DNA from: Synergistaceae bacterium
GTDB taxonomy: Bacteria; Synergistota; Synergistia; Synergistales; Aminobacteriaceae
NCBI GenBank assembly: GCA_018436595.1
Contig: JAHDLC010000038.1
Coordinates: forward strand, 41,253-105,252
Length of the DNA: 64,000 bases
Reading direction: 5' to 3'
In this document: positions 24,673-33,481 of the stretch, piece by piece
Layout: each line of letters starts with the position of its first letter
How positions within the stretch are numbered: the stretch's first letter is position 1
Position numbers and translations under genes: made by a program
Notes under the pieces: model-generated
What the model was told of the DNA's origin: nothing
Databases searched by the model: none
What the model saw: the letters and a program-made list of their open reading frames with translations, nothing else

Positions 24673-26928
24673 TCAGTTCTCAATGAGCCCTGCATAGCGC
24701 CCTCCGAGCCCCAGCAATTCTTCATGAGTCCCCCGCTCCGCGACCTTCCCCTGATGGAGCACGATAATTTCATCGCAGTCGCGGATGGTGGACAGACGGT
24801 GCGCAACGATCAGGCAGGTGCACCCTCGCCTCCGCAGCGCCCGGTCGATGGCCTCCTCGGTGGGGGCGTCAAGGGCGCTTGTAGCCTCGTCGAGAACGAT
24901 CAGCGACGGGGAGCGGACAAGGGCGCGGGCGATCTCCAGCCGCTGACGCTGCCCGCCGCTGAAGTTCCGCCCGTTCTCCTCGACGATCCCGTCGTACCCC
25001 CCCTGCCGCGCCATGACATCCTTGTGGATAGCAGCGTCGCGGCACGCCGCCACGAGCTGCTCCGTCGGCACAGAGGGGTCCCAGAGCGAAAGATTCTCCC
25101 GTATGGTCCCCTCGTAGAGGGAGATCTCCTGGTCGACGAAAGCGAAGGAGGTCGCTGTCTCTTCCCGCGATATGGTCGCCAGCAGGCGGCCGTCAAGCAG
25201 CACTTCCCCCGACCACGGCTCGAAAAGACCGCAGACAATACGGGCCACCGTGGACTTGCCCGAGCCGGAACCGCCGACGAGCGCAACACGCGAGCCGGGA
25301 ACGAGCGTCAGGGAAAAGTCCCGGATCAGCGGTTCGCCGAGCTTCGAGTAGCCGAAGGAGACATCGCGCAGCTCCAGGCGTCCGGAAAGGCGCACTGAAC
25401 GTGCCCTTGCCTGTCCCGGATGTTTCGGAGCGGCCATCGCTCCGTCTTCGAGCGCCGGCCGCTCCGGCATACGGGGGTAGCGAAGCACGTCGTCGAGACG
25501 GTTCAGGTTCCCCTGCGCGGTTTGAAAAGAGTCCCAGAGGGTCACCAGCTCCGTCACCGGGTTGATCGTCTGCGTCATCAGCGTTTGCAGCGCGAGCAGC
25601 ATACCCATGGTGAGCACGCCGTCCATCACCCGAAAGCCGCCGTAGCAGAGCACCCCTGCCGCTGCGAGGGCGGTCAGCATCGGCAGGATGGCCTGAATTC
25701 GCACCGCGAGGCGGGAGAGTTCGATACGGCAGTCCGCGATCTTGCTCAGGTACCCCGCGAGACGGGCGAACTGGTCCTCCTCACCGCCGAAGGATTTGAT
25801 CGTCTCGATGACGGAGAGACCGCCGATCGCCGCCCCGGCGAATTTTCCGACCTCGCCGGTGAAGCGCTCGTTCAGGTCGGTCCGCCGCCTGTTCACCGAG
25901 ATGATGAGCAGCGCGCAGCCTCCCGCCGCGCCGAGGGCGATTACGGAGACGGGAGGGTCATAGAGGGTAATCATCACCCCGTAGAAGAGCACCAGGATGC
26001 ACTGGAGCACCGTGGTCGCCAGCTCCCGGGAGAGAAGCTGCGCCACCCTGTCGTTGAGCTGCACGCGGTTGCCGATCTCCCCGGCGTACCGCTGCAGAAA
26101 GAAGGTGTAGGGGAGCTTCAGCAGATGGTTCATGAAGGAGGCTGAATCCCGGATCGCCATCGCAAGCTCCTGACGGAGCAGCACCGACCCCTGGAGCCAT
26201 GTCAGCGCACCCTTGACGAGCGCAACGATCGCCATGAGGGTCAGCATCGGGCGGAACCACTCAAGACGCCCCTCGACGAGGAGACGGTCGACGAAGATCT
26301 GCTGGAAGGCCGGTTCCATGAGGCCGGGGATCACCAGCGCAAGCCCGGCGAGCACGGCGAAGAGCAGCGCCGTACGCGCGCCGGCGAGCCTTCTTCCGAG
26401 TGCGGCCCAGGGGCTGCGTGGACGGCCCTCGGGATGAAAATTCTCTCCGGGGACGATGGAAATGGCCACCCCGGTAAACGAGCGGTCCAGAGTCTCGCGG
26501 TCCACCGTGCGCGGCCCCGCTGCGGGGTCGTTCAGGTAGACCGTATTGCCTTTGATGCCTTCCAGCACGAGAAAGTGATTGAAGTTCCAGAAAAGGATAA
26601 TCGGAAGAGGAAGATCGCCGAGAGTCTGCGGTTCCTTGCGGTACCCCTTCGCCTCCATCCCGTGGCGTCGCGCGGCCTTGAGAAGGTTTGTCGCCTTGCT
26701 GCCGTCGCGGCTGATGCCGCATTCCTCGCGCAGCGTTTCAAGAGGCAGATGGAGGCCGTAGTAGCCAAGGACTATCCCCAGCGAGGCGGCCCCGCACTCG
26801 GTGACCTCCATCTGGAGCATCGTCGGCGTTGCAACGCGCCTGTTTTTCCATGAGGGGAATTGCCCCGAAGGGGCAAGGGAAGACCCCCTAGGGGGGGGCG
26901 TTTTTATCGCCGCCGGGCGGTCAGGCAT
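24673..26928 (-). CDS. C39 peptidase-containing ABC exporter (NHLM type)
   Basis: 751 residues from the ATG at 26928, which has GGAGGGGCG before it and overlaps the HlyD stop; a start at 26961 is less likely. The N-terminal C39 protease has catalytic Cys in VTECGAASLGI (residue 45), oxyanion Gln six residues before it, His in FNHFLVLEG (118) and Asp in LNDPAAG (134). The exporter membrane domain and an ATPase with GGSGSGKST, FSGGQRQRLEIARAL and LIVLDEATSALD follow. It should cut leaders after the double glycine and export the modified cores. All four intact precursors end their leaders in GG. Confidence 0.93.
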   Translation of the reverse strand: MPDRPAAIKTPPPRGSSLAPSGQFPSWKNRRVATPTMLQMEVTECGAASLGIVLGYYGLHLPLETLREECGISRDGSKATNLLKAARRHGMEAKGYRKEPQTLGDLPLPIILFWNFNHFLVLEGIKGNTVYLNDPAAGPRTVDRETLDRSFTGVAISIVPGENFHPEGRPRSPWAALGRRLAGARTALLFAVLAGLALVIPGLMEPAFQQIFVDRLLVEGRLEWFRPMLTLMAIVALVKGALTWLQGSVLLRQELAMAIRDSASFMNHLLKLPYTFFLQRYAGEIGNRVQLNDRVAQLLSRELATTVLQCILVLFYGVMITLYDPPVSVIALGAAGGCALLIISVNRRRTDLNERFTGEVGKFAGAAIGGLSVIETIKSFGGEEDQFARLAGYLSKIADCRIELSRLAVRIQAILPMLTALAAAGVLCYGGFRVMDGVLTMGMLLALQTLMTQTINPVTELVTLWDSFQTAQGNLNRLDDVLRYPRMPERPALEDGAMAAPKHPGQARARSVRLSGRLELRDVSFGYSKLGEPLIRDFSLTLVPGSRVALVGGSGSGKSTVARIVCGLFEPWSGEVLLDGRLLATISREETATSFAFVDQEISLYEGTIRENLSLWDPSVPTEQLVAACRDAAIHKDVMARQGGYDGIVEENGRNFSGGQRQRLEIARALVRSPSLIVLDEATSALDAPTEEAIDRALRRRGCTCLIVAHRLSTIRDCDEIIVLHQGKVAERGTHEELLGLGGRYAGLIEN

Positions 26929-28219
26929 CTTTCGCCCCTCCGTCGTGCTCTTGTTCTCCAACGCCGAGGAAGAACTTCTTCAGGAAGGGGAGGACCAGCG
27001 TCGCCGGAGCCTGACGGCGGACCACCACGGTCACGCCGCAGAGGGTGCCGCTCTGGAGGGCCAGCGGGGGCCCGTCCCTGGAGGACCATACGTAGCCGCT
27101 CTCCGTCCTGTCCGAGGGGTAGAGCTCCATTGTCACGGCTATGGGTGCACCGCCGCGCGAGAGCGTCTGGACGAGCTGCTCGTTTCCCAGCACCCGCGCC
27201 ATTCCCCTCGCGGACGCGGGGAATGAGGAAACCTGCGTCACCCGTCCGCGAAGCACACCGAACTCCTCCTGCTTCACCACGGACGGGGAAATCTGCGCCT
27301 CCATCTCCGGCAGGATCTTTTTGCCGTCCTGCGGCTGGACATAGGCGTGCACGTACAGAGGCGCACCGGTATCGTCGTTCTTTTCCAGCGAGAGCAGCGC
27401 CTCCCCGGCGGAAATGACCTGACCTTCCAGCTTGAAAATCTCCAGCACGCGCCCGGCTTCGGGACTGCGGATGGATGTCTCCAGATCGTAGCGCTCCTCG
27501 AGTGCTGCAAGCTGCTTCTCTGCCGTCAGAAGGCGCATGTCCACGTCAATCCGCTGCCGCTCTATCTGCGAGGCGGTATCGGCGGCGGTCATCGGCAGCC
27601 TGGCCAGCTCCTCGTTGAAGGAGAGGATCTCCTGCAGAACAGCGTTGTAGCGATCCTTCACCTCGAGATATTGGGTACGGGTTATGTACTTTTTCGCGTA
27701 GAGTGCATCGTATTGCTCCAGCTGTTCACGCAGCGACTTGGCACGATCCCGGGCGACCTTGATGGAGGAATTCAGAGCCTGTCTGCGCCGGGCGAGGTAT
27801 TCCGATTCCAGCATCTTTTTGTCGACACCCATCTCCGTACCCATCGCACGCTCTGCACGCAGAATCTCCACCCTGCCGCGCATTTCGGCGATCTGATGCC
27901 GCAGGTCGGGCTGGGCGAGCCGCGCGATTACCTGCCCCTTCCCGGCGGAGTCGTCGATATCGACGAAGATGGCCTCCAGGCGCCCGTTCCCCGGAGAGGA
28001 GGCGTCCACACGCGCTCCCTCCCGCAACAAAATGCCCTGCCCGGAGACCATCGTGGTCACCGTGCCGTAGAACCCCCAGACGACCAGCACACAGAGTAAA
28101 AGCAGCAGCGCGGAGAGCACCGCCCAGTATGCCGGCCGGACGACCTGAAAGAGCATGTCGAGCTGTTCGGGAGAGGAAAGCCTGTCGAGAGCCGACTGGC
28201 GGAAAATCTGTTTCTTCAC
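26921..28219 (-). CDS. HlyD-family secretion protein (NHLM type)
   Basis: 432 residues. A short cytoplasmic start (SALDRLSSPEQLDMLFQVV) is typical of the secretion proteins of NHLM bacteriocin systems. One membrane segment (about 32-52) follows, then a long coiled-coil hairpin (about 110-225) between lipoyl-like halves (ASSPGNGRLEAIFVDIDDS and SIRSPEAGRVLEIFKLEGQ), and a beta-rich C-terminal end. It would bridge the exporter and the TolC-like protein in the periplasm. It is the first gene of the export operon and overlaps the C39 exporter by 8 bases. Confidence 0.91.
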   Translation of the reverse strand: MKKQIFRQSALDRLSSPEQLDMLFQVVRPAYWAVLSALLLLLCVLVVWGFYGTVTTMVSGQGILLREGARVDASSPGNGRLEAIFVDIDDSAGKGQVIARLAQPDLRHQIAEMRGRVEILRAERAMGTEMGVDKKMLESEYLARRRQALNSSIKVARDRAKSLREQLEQYDALYAKKYITRTQYLEVKDRYNAVLQEILSFNEELARLPMTAADTASQIERQRIDVDMRLLTAEKQLAALEERYDLETSIRSPEAGRVLEIFKLEGQVISAGEALLSLEKNDDTGAPLYVHAYVQPQDGKKILPEMEAQISPSVVKQEEFGVLRGRVTQVSSFPASARGMARVLGNEQLVQTLSRGGAPIAVTMELYPSDRTESGYVWSSRDGPPLALQSGTLCGVTVVVRRQAPATLVLPFLKKFFLGVGEQEHDGGAKDA

Positions 28220-28296
28220 GGTCGGACACGCTCCTTCAAGAAAGCGTCTATTCCGGTTTTCCCGGTATGCGCACGAGAACTCCTATTATGCATTGA

Positions 28297-28302
28297 ATTA
28301 TA
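28297..28302 (-). promoter_or_regulatory. Candidate -10 of the export operon
   Basis: A perfect TATAAT on the minus strand lies 78 bases before the HlyD gene and after the terminator at 28386. No good -35 hexamer is visible, so an activator may be needed. Confidence 0.35.
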
Positions 28303-28385
28303 CCCCGACACTTCCGGGAGAAACAGAGATGCCTGCGCATTTTTTTCCCCCGGCGCACTGTCCGGTTGTACGGAGCTGCGGCATT

Positions 28386-28415
28386 AACAAAAAAGGAGGG
28401 GAGAATTTCCCCTCC
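28386..28415 (-). terminator. Intrinsic terminator after a precursor gene
   Basis: Read on the minus strand, an 8-bp stem (28395-28402 with 28408-28415) is followed by a run of six T, 90 bases past the precursor stop. It separates the modification operon from the export operon. Confidence 0.75.
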
Positions 28416-28505
28416 TCAATAAAACTGTTCTTGATATTCGATTTCAAAAAGACGCTCGGTTAACACAGAGGACACCTCCGAAACCGGGAATCCCGGCAGA
28501 TTCAG

Positions 28506-28817
28506 CTATGCCGCTGCTGCTGCCAATAATGATGCCAGCGCACAGAGTCCCAAGCCTATAGCAGCACCCGTTGCTGCCGCCTGGCCTATTTCGGATGCTG
28601 TTGTTCCGCCGACAACTGCTTCCAGTTCCTCGTCGGTCATCTCCGGATGGCGCTCGAAGATCACCTTCTGCATCTCTTCAAGCGTGAAGTCGTACCCCAG
28701 TTCATCCCTCACGTACTGTGAGACATTCTCCTTCGTGCCAAGCTCCGTCAGCTTCTCCTGCAACTCGACATCACTCTCAACCCGCTCGTAAAACGCAACC
28801 GCCGATTCCATGGACAT
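28506..28817 (-). CDS. Nif11-type RiPP precursor with Ala-rich core
   Basis: The precursor has 103 residues from the ATG at 28817 (GGAGG at 8-base spacing). The leader MSMESAVAFYERVESDVELQ, YDFTLEEMQKVI and HPEMTDEELEAVVGG closely matches the other precursors, with the double glycine at 70-71. The predicted core has 32 residues, starts TTASEIGQAA, contains one Cys, and ends in a run of alanines. It resembles the 31-residue core of the precursor at 10028 in length and composition. It is the last gene of the YcaO/TfuA operon, 55 bases after TfuA, and is followed by a terminator. Confidence 0.9.
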   Translation of the reverse strand: MSMESAVAFYERVESDVELQEKLTELGTKENVSQYVRDELGYDFTLEEMQKVIFERHPEMTDEELEAVVGGTTASEIGQAAATGAAIGLGLCALASLLAAAAA

Positions 28818-28860
28818 CTGCAACACCTCCCTGTGAATTCGCCCTTCCATGCGGAACGGG
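28801..28860 (-). repeat. Duplicated precursor 5' region, copy A
   Basis: These 60 bases hold the leader, ribosome binding site and first codons of the precursor. They closely match 33465-33524, where the same segment starts the asparagine-synthetase-like gene. Shared blocks include the start region ATGGAATCGGC, GGGAGGTG, GAATTCA and TTCCGC. Confidence 0.75.
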
Positions 28861-28872
28861 CGTCGGAACTCT

Positions 28873-30276
28873 CTATGCTTCTCCGGCGCCGCAGTTCGTC
28901 GCGTTCCCCAGAATCCTCCGGGCGGCGCGGGCCAGCAGCAGCTCATCCAGAAGGTCGCGGGCTTCCATCCCGGTCTCCGGTATCGCCTCGGGCAGCATCG
29001 CCCCGTGCCACGGAAAGCCCTCCGCCCTCATGTGTTCACGCACCAGCGTCATGAAGGGAGTCGAACACGAGCGCTCCCGCTCCTCCCGGAGAACCTCCGG
29101 CCGGCTGCGCAGCAATGCGTCGCGTCTTCCGGCACGCTCCTTCCACTCCGCATATCCGCCCCGGAGCTTCAGTTCGTCGAGCACAGCGCCGGTGTTCCTG
29201 CCGTGTATTCGCCCCTGCATGTACCACCGGTGCAGCTTGTGGAGCAGCGCTTCCTCTTTCAGAAGACGGGACATCTCCTCTTCGTCGAGGTCGTTCTCCT
29301 TCTTCCAGGCGGTGAACGCTTCGTCGTTCTTCAATTTGAAGCGGCGGCGGAGACGCTGTTTCTCTGCTTCAATCTCTTCCGTGCGGGGAACGATCCCCCA
29401 GAGTGCGGCGAGCAGCAGCGCGAGACGACGGTTCAGCCCTCTGCCGTTGATGTCCTCCGCCTCGGGGTGGGCGAAGCTGACCATGTCGCCGATCATCCAC
29501 TGGCGGATTGTGCCGTTCGACGTGGGCACCGGGCGGTCGCGCTGGTCCAGCGACTTGAAGAGCGCGGAGGCCTCGCCGGGATCTCCTGTTCCATTGGAAT
29601 CGTTCGGGAGAGGACTACCGGATTCCCCGCTCTTGGAGGCGAGTTCCTCCACGCGGCGCAGCAGCGCGTCGGCGTCCTCCTTCACAGGGTCGGGGGCGTT
29701 CGGCAGCCACGATTCGAACGAGTGCAGCTCGTCCTGTGAAATGTCGTCTGCGACGGCGAAGAGCGCTTTCCAGGTGCGCTTTCTCCAGAAAAGCCCTTCC
29801 GCGTGGGAGAGCAGCGAAGCGGCACTCCTCCCTGAGAGGACTCCGGCATCCTTCGCCGCCGACAGAGCGGCGCGCATCGTTACCAGCGGCAGTGTGAGGC
29901 GGCGGATTCCGTCCGGCGTTTCTTCCCAGTCGCAGAGCACTTCGTCGTCGCGCTCCAGTTCGCCGGAAGACACGCGTTCGTAGATTCCGCCGACTCCCTC
30001 CATGCCGTTCGGCGCCAGCTCGGCGGCCCTGTGCGCCCCGACCGCCGCGGCACCCACAACCGCGATTCCGCGGGAGAGAGCGAAGAGGATCTCCTTGTGC
30101 CACGCCGGCAGACTCCGGTAGGGCAGACCGCAGTCGAGCAGCCCTATCACCGACGGGCGATGTTCGCGAACTGCCCGCAGAAGGTCCCCCTGTACGGCGG
30201 GCGGCAGGAAGAGCGCGCTCGATTTTGTTCTGTCGACGCCCTCCAGGGAGGGACCGCCGAAGATGACCGCTACCAT
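28873..30276 (-). CDS. TfuA-like protein with long C-terminal extension
   Basis: 467 residues from the ATG at 30276 (GGAGGG at good spacing; its ATG overlaps the YcaO stop as ATGGTAG). The first 125 residues match TfuA: VAVIFGGPSLEG, then VIGLLDCGLPYRSLPAWHKE and VVGAAAVGAHRAAELAPNGM. TfuA partners YcaO enzymes in making backbone thioamides. The remaining 340 residues are an alpha-rich, charged extension I cannot assign (FKLKNDEAFTAWKKENDLDE, HRWYMQGRIHGRNTG). The open frame continues upstream to 30660 in antisense-like sequence, but family similarity begins at 30276. Confidence 0.86.
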   Translation of the reverse strand: MVAVIFGGPSLEGVDRTKSSALFLPPAVQGDLLRAVREHRPSVIGLLDCGLPYRSLPAWHKEILFALSRGIAVVGAAAVGAHRAAELAPNGMEGVGGIYERVSSGELERDDEVLCDWEETPDGIRRLTLPLVTMRAALSAAKDAGVLSGRSAASLLSHAEGLFWRKRTWKALFAVADDISQDELHSFESWLPNAPDPVKEDADALLRRVEELASKSGESGSPLPNDSNGTGDPGEASALFKSLDQRDRPVPTSNGTIRQWMIGDMVSFAHPEAEDINGRGLNRRLALLLAALWGIVPRTEEIEAEKQRLRRRFKLKNDEAFTAWKKENDLDEEEMSRLLKEEALLHKLHRWYMQGRIHGRNTGAVLDELKLRGGYAEWKERAGRRDALLRSRPEVLREERERSCSTPFMTLVREHMRAEGFPWHGAMLPEAIPETGMEARDLLDELLLARAARRILGNATNCGAGEA

Positions 30277-31628
30277 GAGAATCCCTCCGTTCTGAAGAGT
30301 GGGCTTCCTTCTTCGAATCCGCGGCGGATTGCCGCGACGCCCCGTTCTCCCGGCTGATAGTACGGGAGGATATACCCCTCCGCTCCGGGAACCACCACTT
30401 TCACTGCCTGGACCGGATCGTCGGGACGGGAAAGGCGGTAGACGATCACCCGGTCGAGCCCCACGGCCGAGAGCCGCCGGACCGTCTCGTGAACGTCCTC
30501 CTCGAACGTGGCGAAGGGAACGTCCTTGACACCGCTCATGTCCAGCCATTCGCCGACGGAGCTCTTCATTGCATGTAACGCGGTGCGCGCACCGACGTTC
30601 ATGAATCCGGCGAACTCCTTGGACGGGACGATGTCGCGCACACCGGAGAGGAAGACGCACCTCCCCTGAACAGCCTCCGTCACAGCACGGATCATCGCGG
30701 TTTCATGGTCGAGAGAGCTTCCCATTCCGTGGGCCACCCCGCCTATCTCCCCCGGGGAGTCCTCCATATCGAAGAGGTAGCAGTTCCAGGTCGGCACGCC
30801 GACGTCAGTCCCGTTGTCGCAGAGAAGTACCTCGACACCGGCCGAGCGTATTTTTTTGAACAGCTCCTGCACCTTCGGAAACGGAATCGTCTCCGGCAGG
30901 GCGGCGCGAAAGACCGCGCCGGGGATCCCCTTGCCGCGGGCCCCCATGGTGGATGCGGTAACGGAGTCGCGCTCGACGACCTCCAGCAGCGCCTGTGAAA
31001 CGGCCTCCAGAAAGCGGACGCCGCAGGAGAGTCCGTTGGAGCTGCACTGGAAGAGAAACCCTTCGTCGAGGCTCATCAGGGCGCTGTCGGGGCCTCCGGG
31101 GGAGAGACGGACCAGCTCGAGCGGCAGCGGAATCTCCTCCTGATGCACGATGTCCCACCCGAGCGTCCAGGGAATCTCCAGATCCTTGTGAAAGAACGAA
31201 TATGGCGTCATCGCCATCCGCTCCGGCGGGATCATGGTGTACGTCGCGGACAGTTCGTTCCACGTTCCCCGAAAGGAGGGGGTGGACGTGCACGTCGCGT
31301 ACCAGCGTTCCAGTGACTCGCCGGCGGCCGAGAGGCGCGCCGCTGTCCTGGTGAACCCCTTGCCGTGGGCCGCGGTGTACCCGTTGACGCTGGGGCGCAG
31401 TACGTTGAATACCGGAATTCCGATCCGGTCGAGCTGCGTGATGTCGGAAACCCGTGTGACACCCGTGCGCTTCAAAAACGGCTCAAAGCGCTCCCACGCT
31501 TCTTCCGCCCCCACGGGATGCGCAGAGGTTCCTTCTTCGTCGACGATCTTCCGCAACTGAAGCTCTTCGCCCCGGAACAAGACCGGTGGTTGTTCTCTTT
31601 TCGCCTCTCCTGCCGCTTCCCGTTTCAT
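30270..31628 (-). CDS. YcaO-domain peptide backbone-modifying enzyme
   Basis: 452 residues from the ATG at 31628; a TTG at 31682 directly after the precursor stop is also in frame. YcaO ATP-site motifs are present: SAAGESLERW (100-109), CSSNGLSCGVRFLEAVSQAL with the following EVVERD (from about 196), and AMIRAVTEAVQGR. YcaO enzymes activate amide bonds with ATP to form azolines, thioamides or amidines. With TfuA overlapping downstream and no dehydrogenase or E1-like partner nearby, thioamide formation is the most likely chemistry, by inference. It lies 54 bases after a precursor whose core lacks Cys. Confidence 0.9.
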   Translation of the reverse strand: MKREAAGEAKREQPPVLFRGEELQLRKIVDEEGTSAHPVGAEEAWERFEPFLKRTGVTRVSDITQLDRIGIPVFNVLRPSVNGYTAAHGKGFTRTAARLSAAGESLERWYATCTSTPSFRGTWNELSATYTMIPPERMAMTPYSFFHKDLEIPWTLGWDIVHQEEIPLPLELVRLSPGGPDSALMSLDEGFLFQCSSNGLSCGVRFLEAVSQALLEVVERDSVTASTMGARGKGIPGAVFRAALPETIPFPKVQELFKKIRSAGVEVLLCDNGTDVGVPTWNCYLFDMEDSPGEIGGVAHGMGSSLDHETAMIRAVTEAVQGRCVFLSGVRDIVPSKEFAGFMNVGARTALHAMKSSVGEWLDMSGVKDVPFATFEEDVHETVRRLSAVGLDRVIVYRLSRPDDPVQAVKVVVPGAEGYILPYYQPGERGVAAIRRGFEEGSPLFRTEGFSW

Positions 31629-31682
31629 TCGTTCACTTCCCTTCAAAAATACCTCCGCTCTCGCGTACTCCTCCGAGAGCAA

Positions 31683-31949
31683 TCAGACGTAGGCAGCGGA
31701 GATGTAAATGAAACCGTCGAATTGCGAATAACCGACTCCTCCGACGGCCGCCTCCAGATCTTCGTCTGTCATCTCGGGATTTTGCTCGAGGAGCACCGAC
31801 TGCATCTCCTCTTTGGTGAAATCGTAGCCCAGATCGTTTTTTACGTATGATTGGATCTTCTCCTTGCTTCCAAGCTCCTTCAGCTTCTTCTGCAACTCCA
31901 CATCCTTCTTCACCCGCTCGTAGAACGCAACCGCCGATTCCATGGACAT
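31683..31949 (-). CDS. Nif11-type RiPP precursor, 17-residue aromatic core
   Basis: 88 residues from the ATG at 31949 (GGAGG at 8-base spacing). The leader is MSMESAVAFYERVKKDVELQ, YDFTKEEMQSVL and NPEMTDEDLEAAVGG, with the double glycine at 70-71. The predicted core is 17 residues, VGYSQFDGFIYISAAYV, with three Tyr and two Phe. It matches the length of the core of the radical-SAM-linked precursor (12355), though the sequences differ. It sits directly upstream of YcaO and downstream of the asparagine-synthetase-like gene, so it is the likely substrate of that module. Confidence 0.9.
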   Translation of the reverse strand: MSMESAVAFYERVKKDVELQKKLKELGSKEKIQSYVKNDLGYDFTKEEMQSVLLEQNPEMTDEDLEAAVGGVGYSQFDGFIYISAAYV

Positions 31950-32029
31950 ATACAACACCTCCGTATGTTCTCTTTCTTTCTGGAAGATCTTCTATTCGTT
32001 TCAATCCGCTTCTTCTCTCTGTGTCACAA

Positions 32030-33481
32030 TCACCCACCGATCAGCGTGTCATCCTCCAGGAGCGTCCCCGCGGAGAAGAAGCGCCAAAGGGCAGCGGGGG
32101 TCATCTTCTCCACCATTTCCGGACGGATGACCAGATCGCCGAGGAGCGTCGTCTCCAGCATGCGCCGCACTTCGCCACGGAAATTCGGAAGGGAAGGTCC
32201 GTTATGCCAGAACCCCGTCTTGCGGGCCTCGAAGCGAATACTTTCCGGAAGCTCTGGAAAGAGCAGGCGCAACGGGTATTTGAGCAATCCCTCTCCGTAG
32301 AGAAAGTCCAGCCGGAAGCGCGAGACAAGATCGACCACGTCCGCGCTCAGCATGGGAGCTCGCCCCTCGACCCCGAAATGGCGCGCCAGATGGTGGTCAT
32401 AGTGCAGAAGGTAGCGCAGACTCCTCCGGGTCATTCCGTGTCGTCGCAGCGCGTCCCAGTCGTCCAGGTCCGCGCCGAAGAAGCGCACGCCCTCCCGTTC
32501 GGCGGCCTCTTCCCGCGAGAGACCGAGGGCGCCGCACGCCCCTCCGTCGTTCAGGACGACCCAGCTCGATGTTCGGGTGAAGCAGCGCCGTGTCATCCGC
32601 AGTTCGATGGGGCCGAAGGGGGGATTCTTCTCGTGGAGCGCTTCGAGCCTTGCCGCAGCCTCGGGGTCACCGCTTCGCAGCTTTTTCATCGCGAGGGGGA
32701 AGTGCCAGGGGTAGCCGCAGAGCAGTTCATCTCCTCCCTGACCGCTGAGGACGGTTTTCACTCCATCGTTCGCCATCGCGCGAATCAGGCGGAACTGCGG
32801 AAGGGGAGCGCCGGGGATGTGGACAGGGATTTCGAGGATCCGGAACAGTTCCTTCAGTTCATCAAGCGTTGCGGGACCCTCCGGTTCCAGCAGGACGGGT
32901 TTGACACCCAGAGATTCCGCGACCTCCAGAGCGCGCTCCCGGTCGGGTGCGCCTGGCGGTCCGTAGACGAAGCAGCGGGGAGTTCCCCTCTTTGCCCATG
33001 CAGCGGCTAAAGACGACGAGTCCAATCCGCCGCTCAGGCAGAGCGCGGCTGTTTCCAACCCATCACCAAGAGCCTCTTCCAGCAGGTCCCGCAGCAAGGG
33101 GAGCGTCTCCTCCCCCAGCTCGCCGGATGCCTCGGGAAGCGGCTCCCGTTCGACGACCGAGGCGCTTCCTTCCGAGACGATCAGGTCATGTCCGGGGGGA
33201 ACTTCGAAGACTCCCTCGAAGAATGTCTTGCCGCCGGGGAAGACGCACGTTCCCGTCGCGAGGAAATCGACAAGCGCCTCGGAACGCCATTTCCTGGGAA
33301 CGCCTGCGGCAAAAAGCGCTTCATAGGTTTTTCCCGCCACAATCTCACCTTCCAGCCCCGCATAGAGCAAAGGCTCCACCCCCGCGCGGTCGCGGGAAAA
33401 ACATGCCGTGTCCCCGGGAGGAAGAAGACTCTTTCCCGGCGCGGCACACCCGAACAAGCTCGCTGCCGATTCCATGCACAT
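32030..33481 (-). CDS. Asparagine-synthetase-like protein with a rebuilt N-terminus
   Basis: 483 residues from the ATG at 33481 (GGAGG at 8-base spacing). The synthetase domain is intact: SGGLDSS (150-156) for ATP binding and VLSGQGGDELLCGY. The preceding glutaminase domain keeps only its second half (FSRDRAGVEPLLYAG, FFEGVFEVPPGHDL); the usual N-terminal MCGI segment with its catalytic Cys is gone. The protein instead begins MCMESAASLFG, encoded by a copy of the 5' end of the Nif11 precursors. In RiPP pathways such proteins close amide or ester bonds (lasso peptides) or amidate side chains. It is the first gene of the minus-strand module, behind a MerR-type promoter. Confidence 0.85.
   Translation of the reverse strand: MCMESAASLFGCAAPGKSLLPPGDTACFSRDRAGVEPLLYAGLEGEIVAGKTYEALFAAGVPRKWRSEALVDFLATGTCVFPGGKTFFEGVFEVPPGHDLIVSEGSASVVEREPLPEASGELGEETLPLLRDLLEEALGDGLETAALCLSGGLDSSSLAAAWAKRGTPRCFVYGPPGAPDRERALEVAESLGVKPVLLEPEGPATLDELKELFRILEIPVHIPGAPLPQFRLIRAMANDGVKTVLSGQGGDELLCGYPWHFPLAMKKLRSGDPEAAARLEALHEKNPPFGPIELRMTRRCFTRTSSWVVLNDGGACGALGLSREEAAEREGVRFFGADLDDWDALRRHGMTRRSLRYLLHYDHHLARHFGVEGRAPMLSADVVDLVSRFRLDFLYGEGLLKYPLRLLFPELPESIRFEARKTGFWHNGPSLPNFRGEVRRMLETTLLGDLVIRPEMVEKMTPAALWRFFSAGTLLEDDTLIGG

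Noticed and set aside
30277..30660. N-terminal extension of the TfuA frame
   Set aside because: It overlaps the YcaO gene in another phase, has no similarity, and the ATG at 30276 has a good ribosome binding site.
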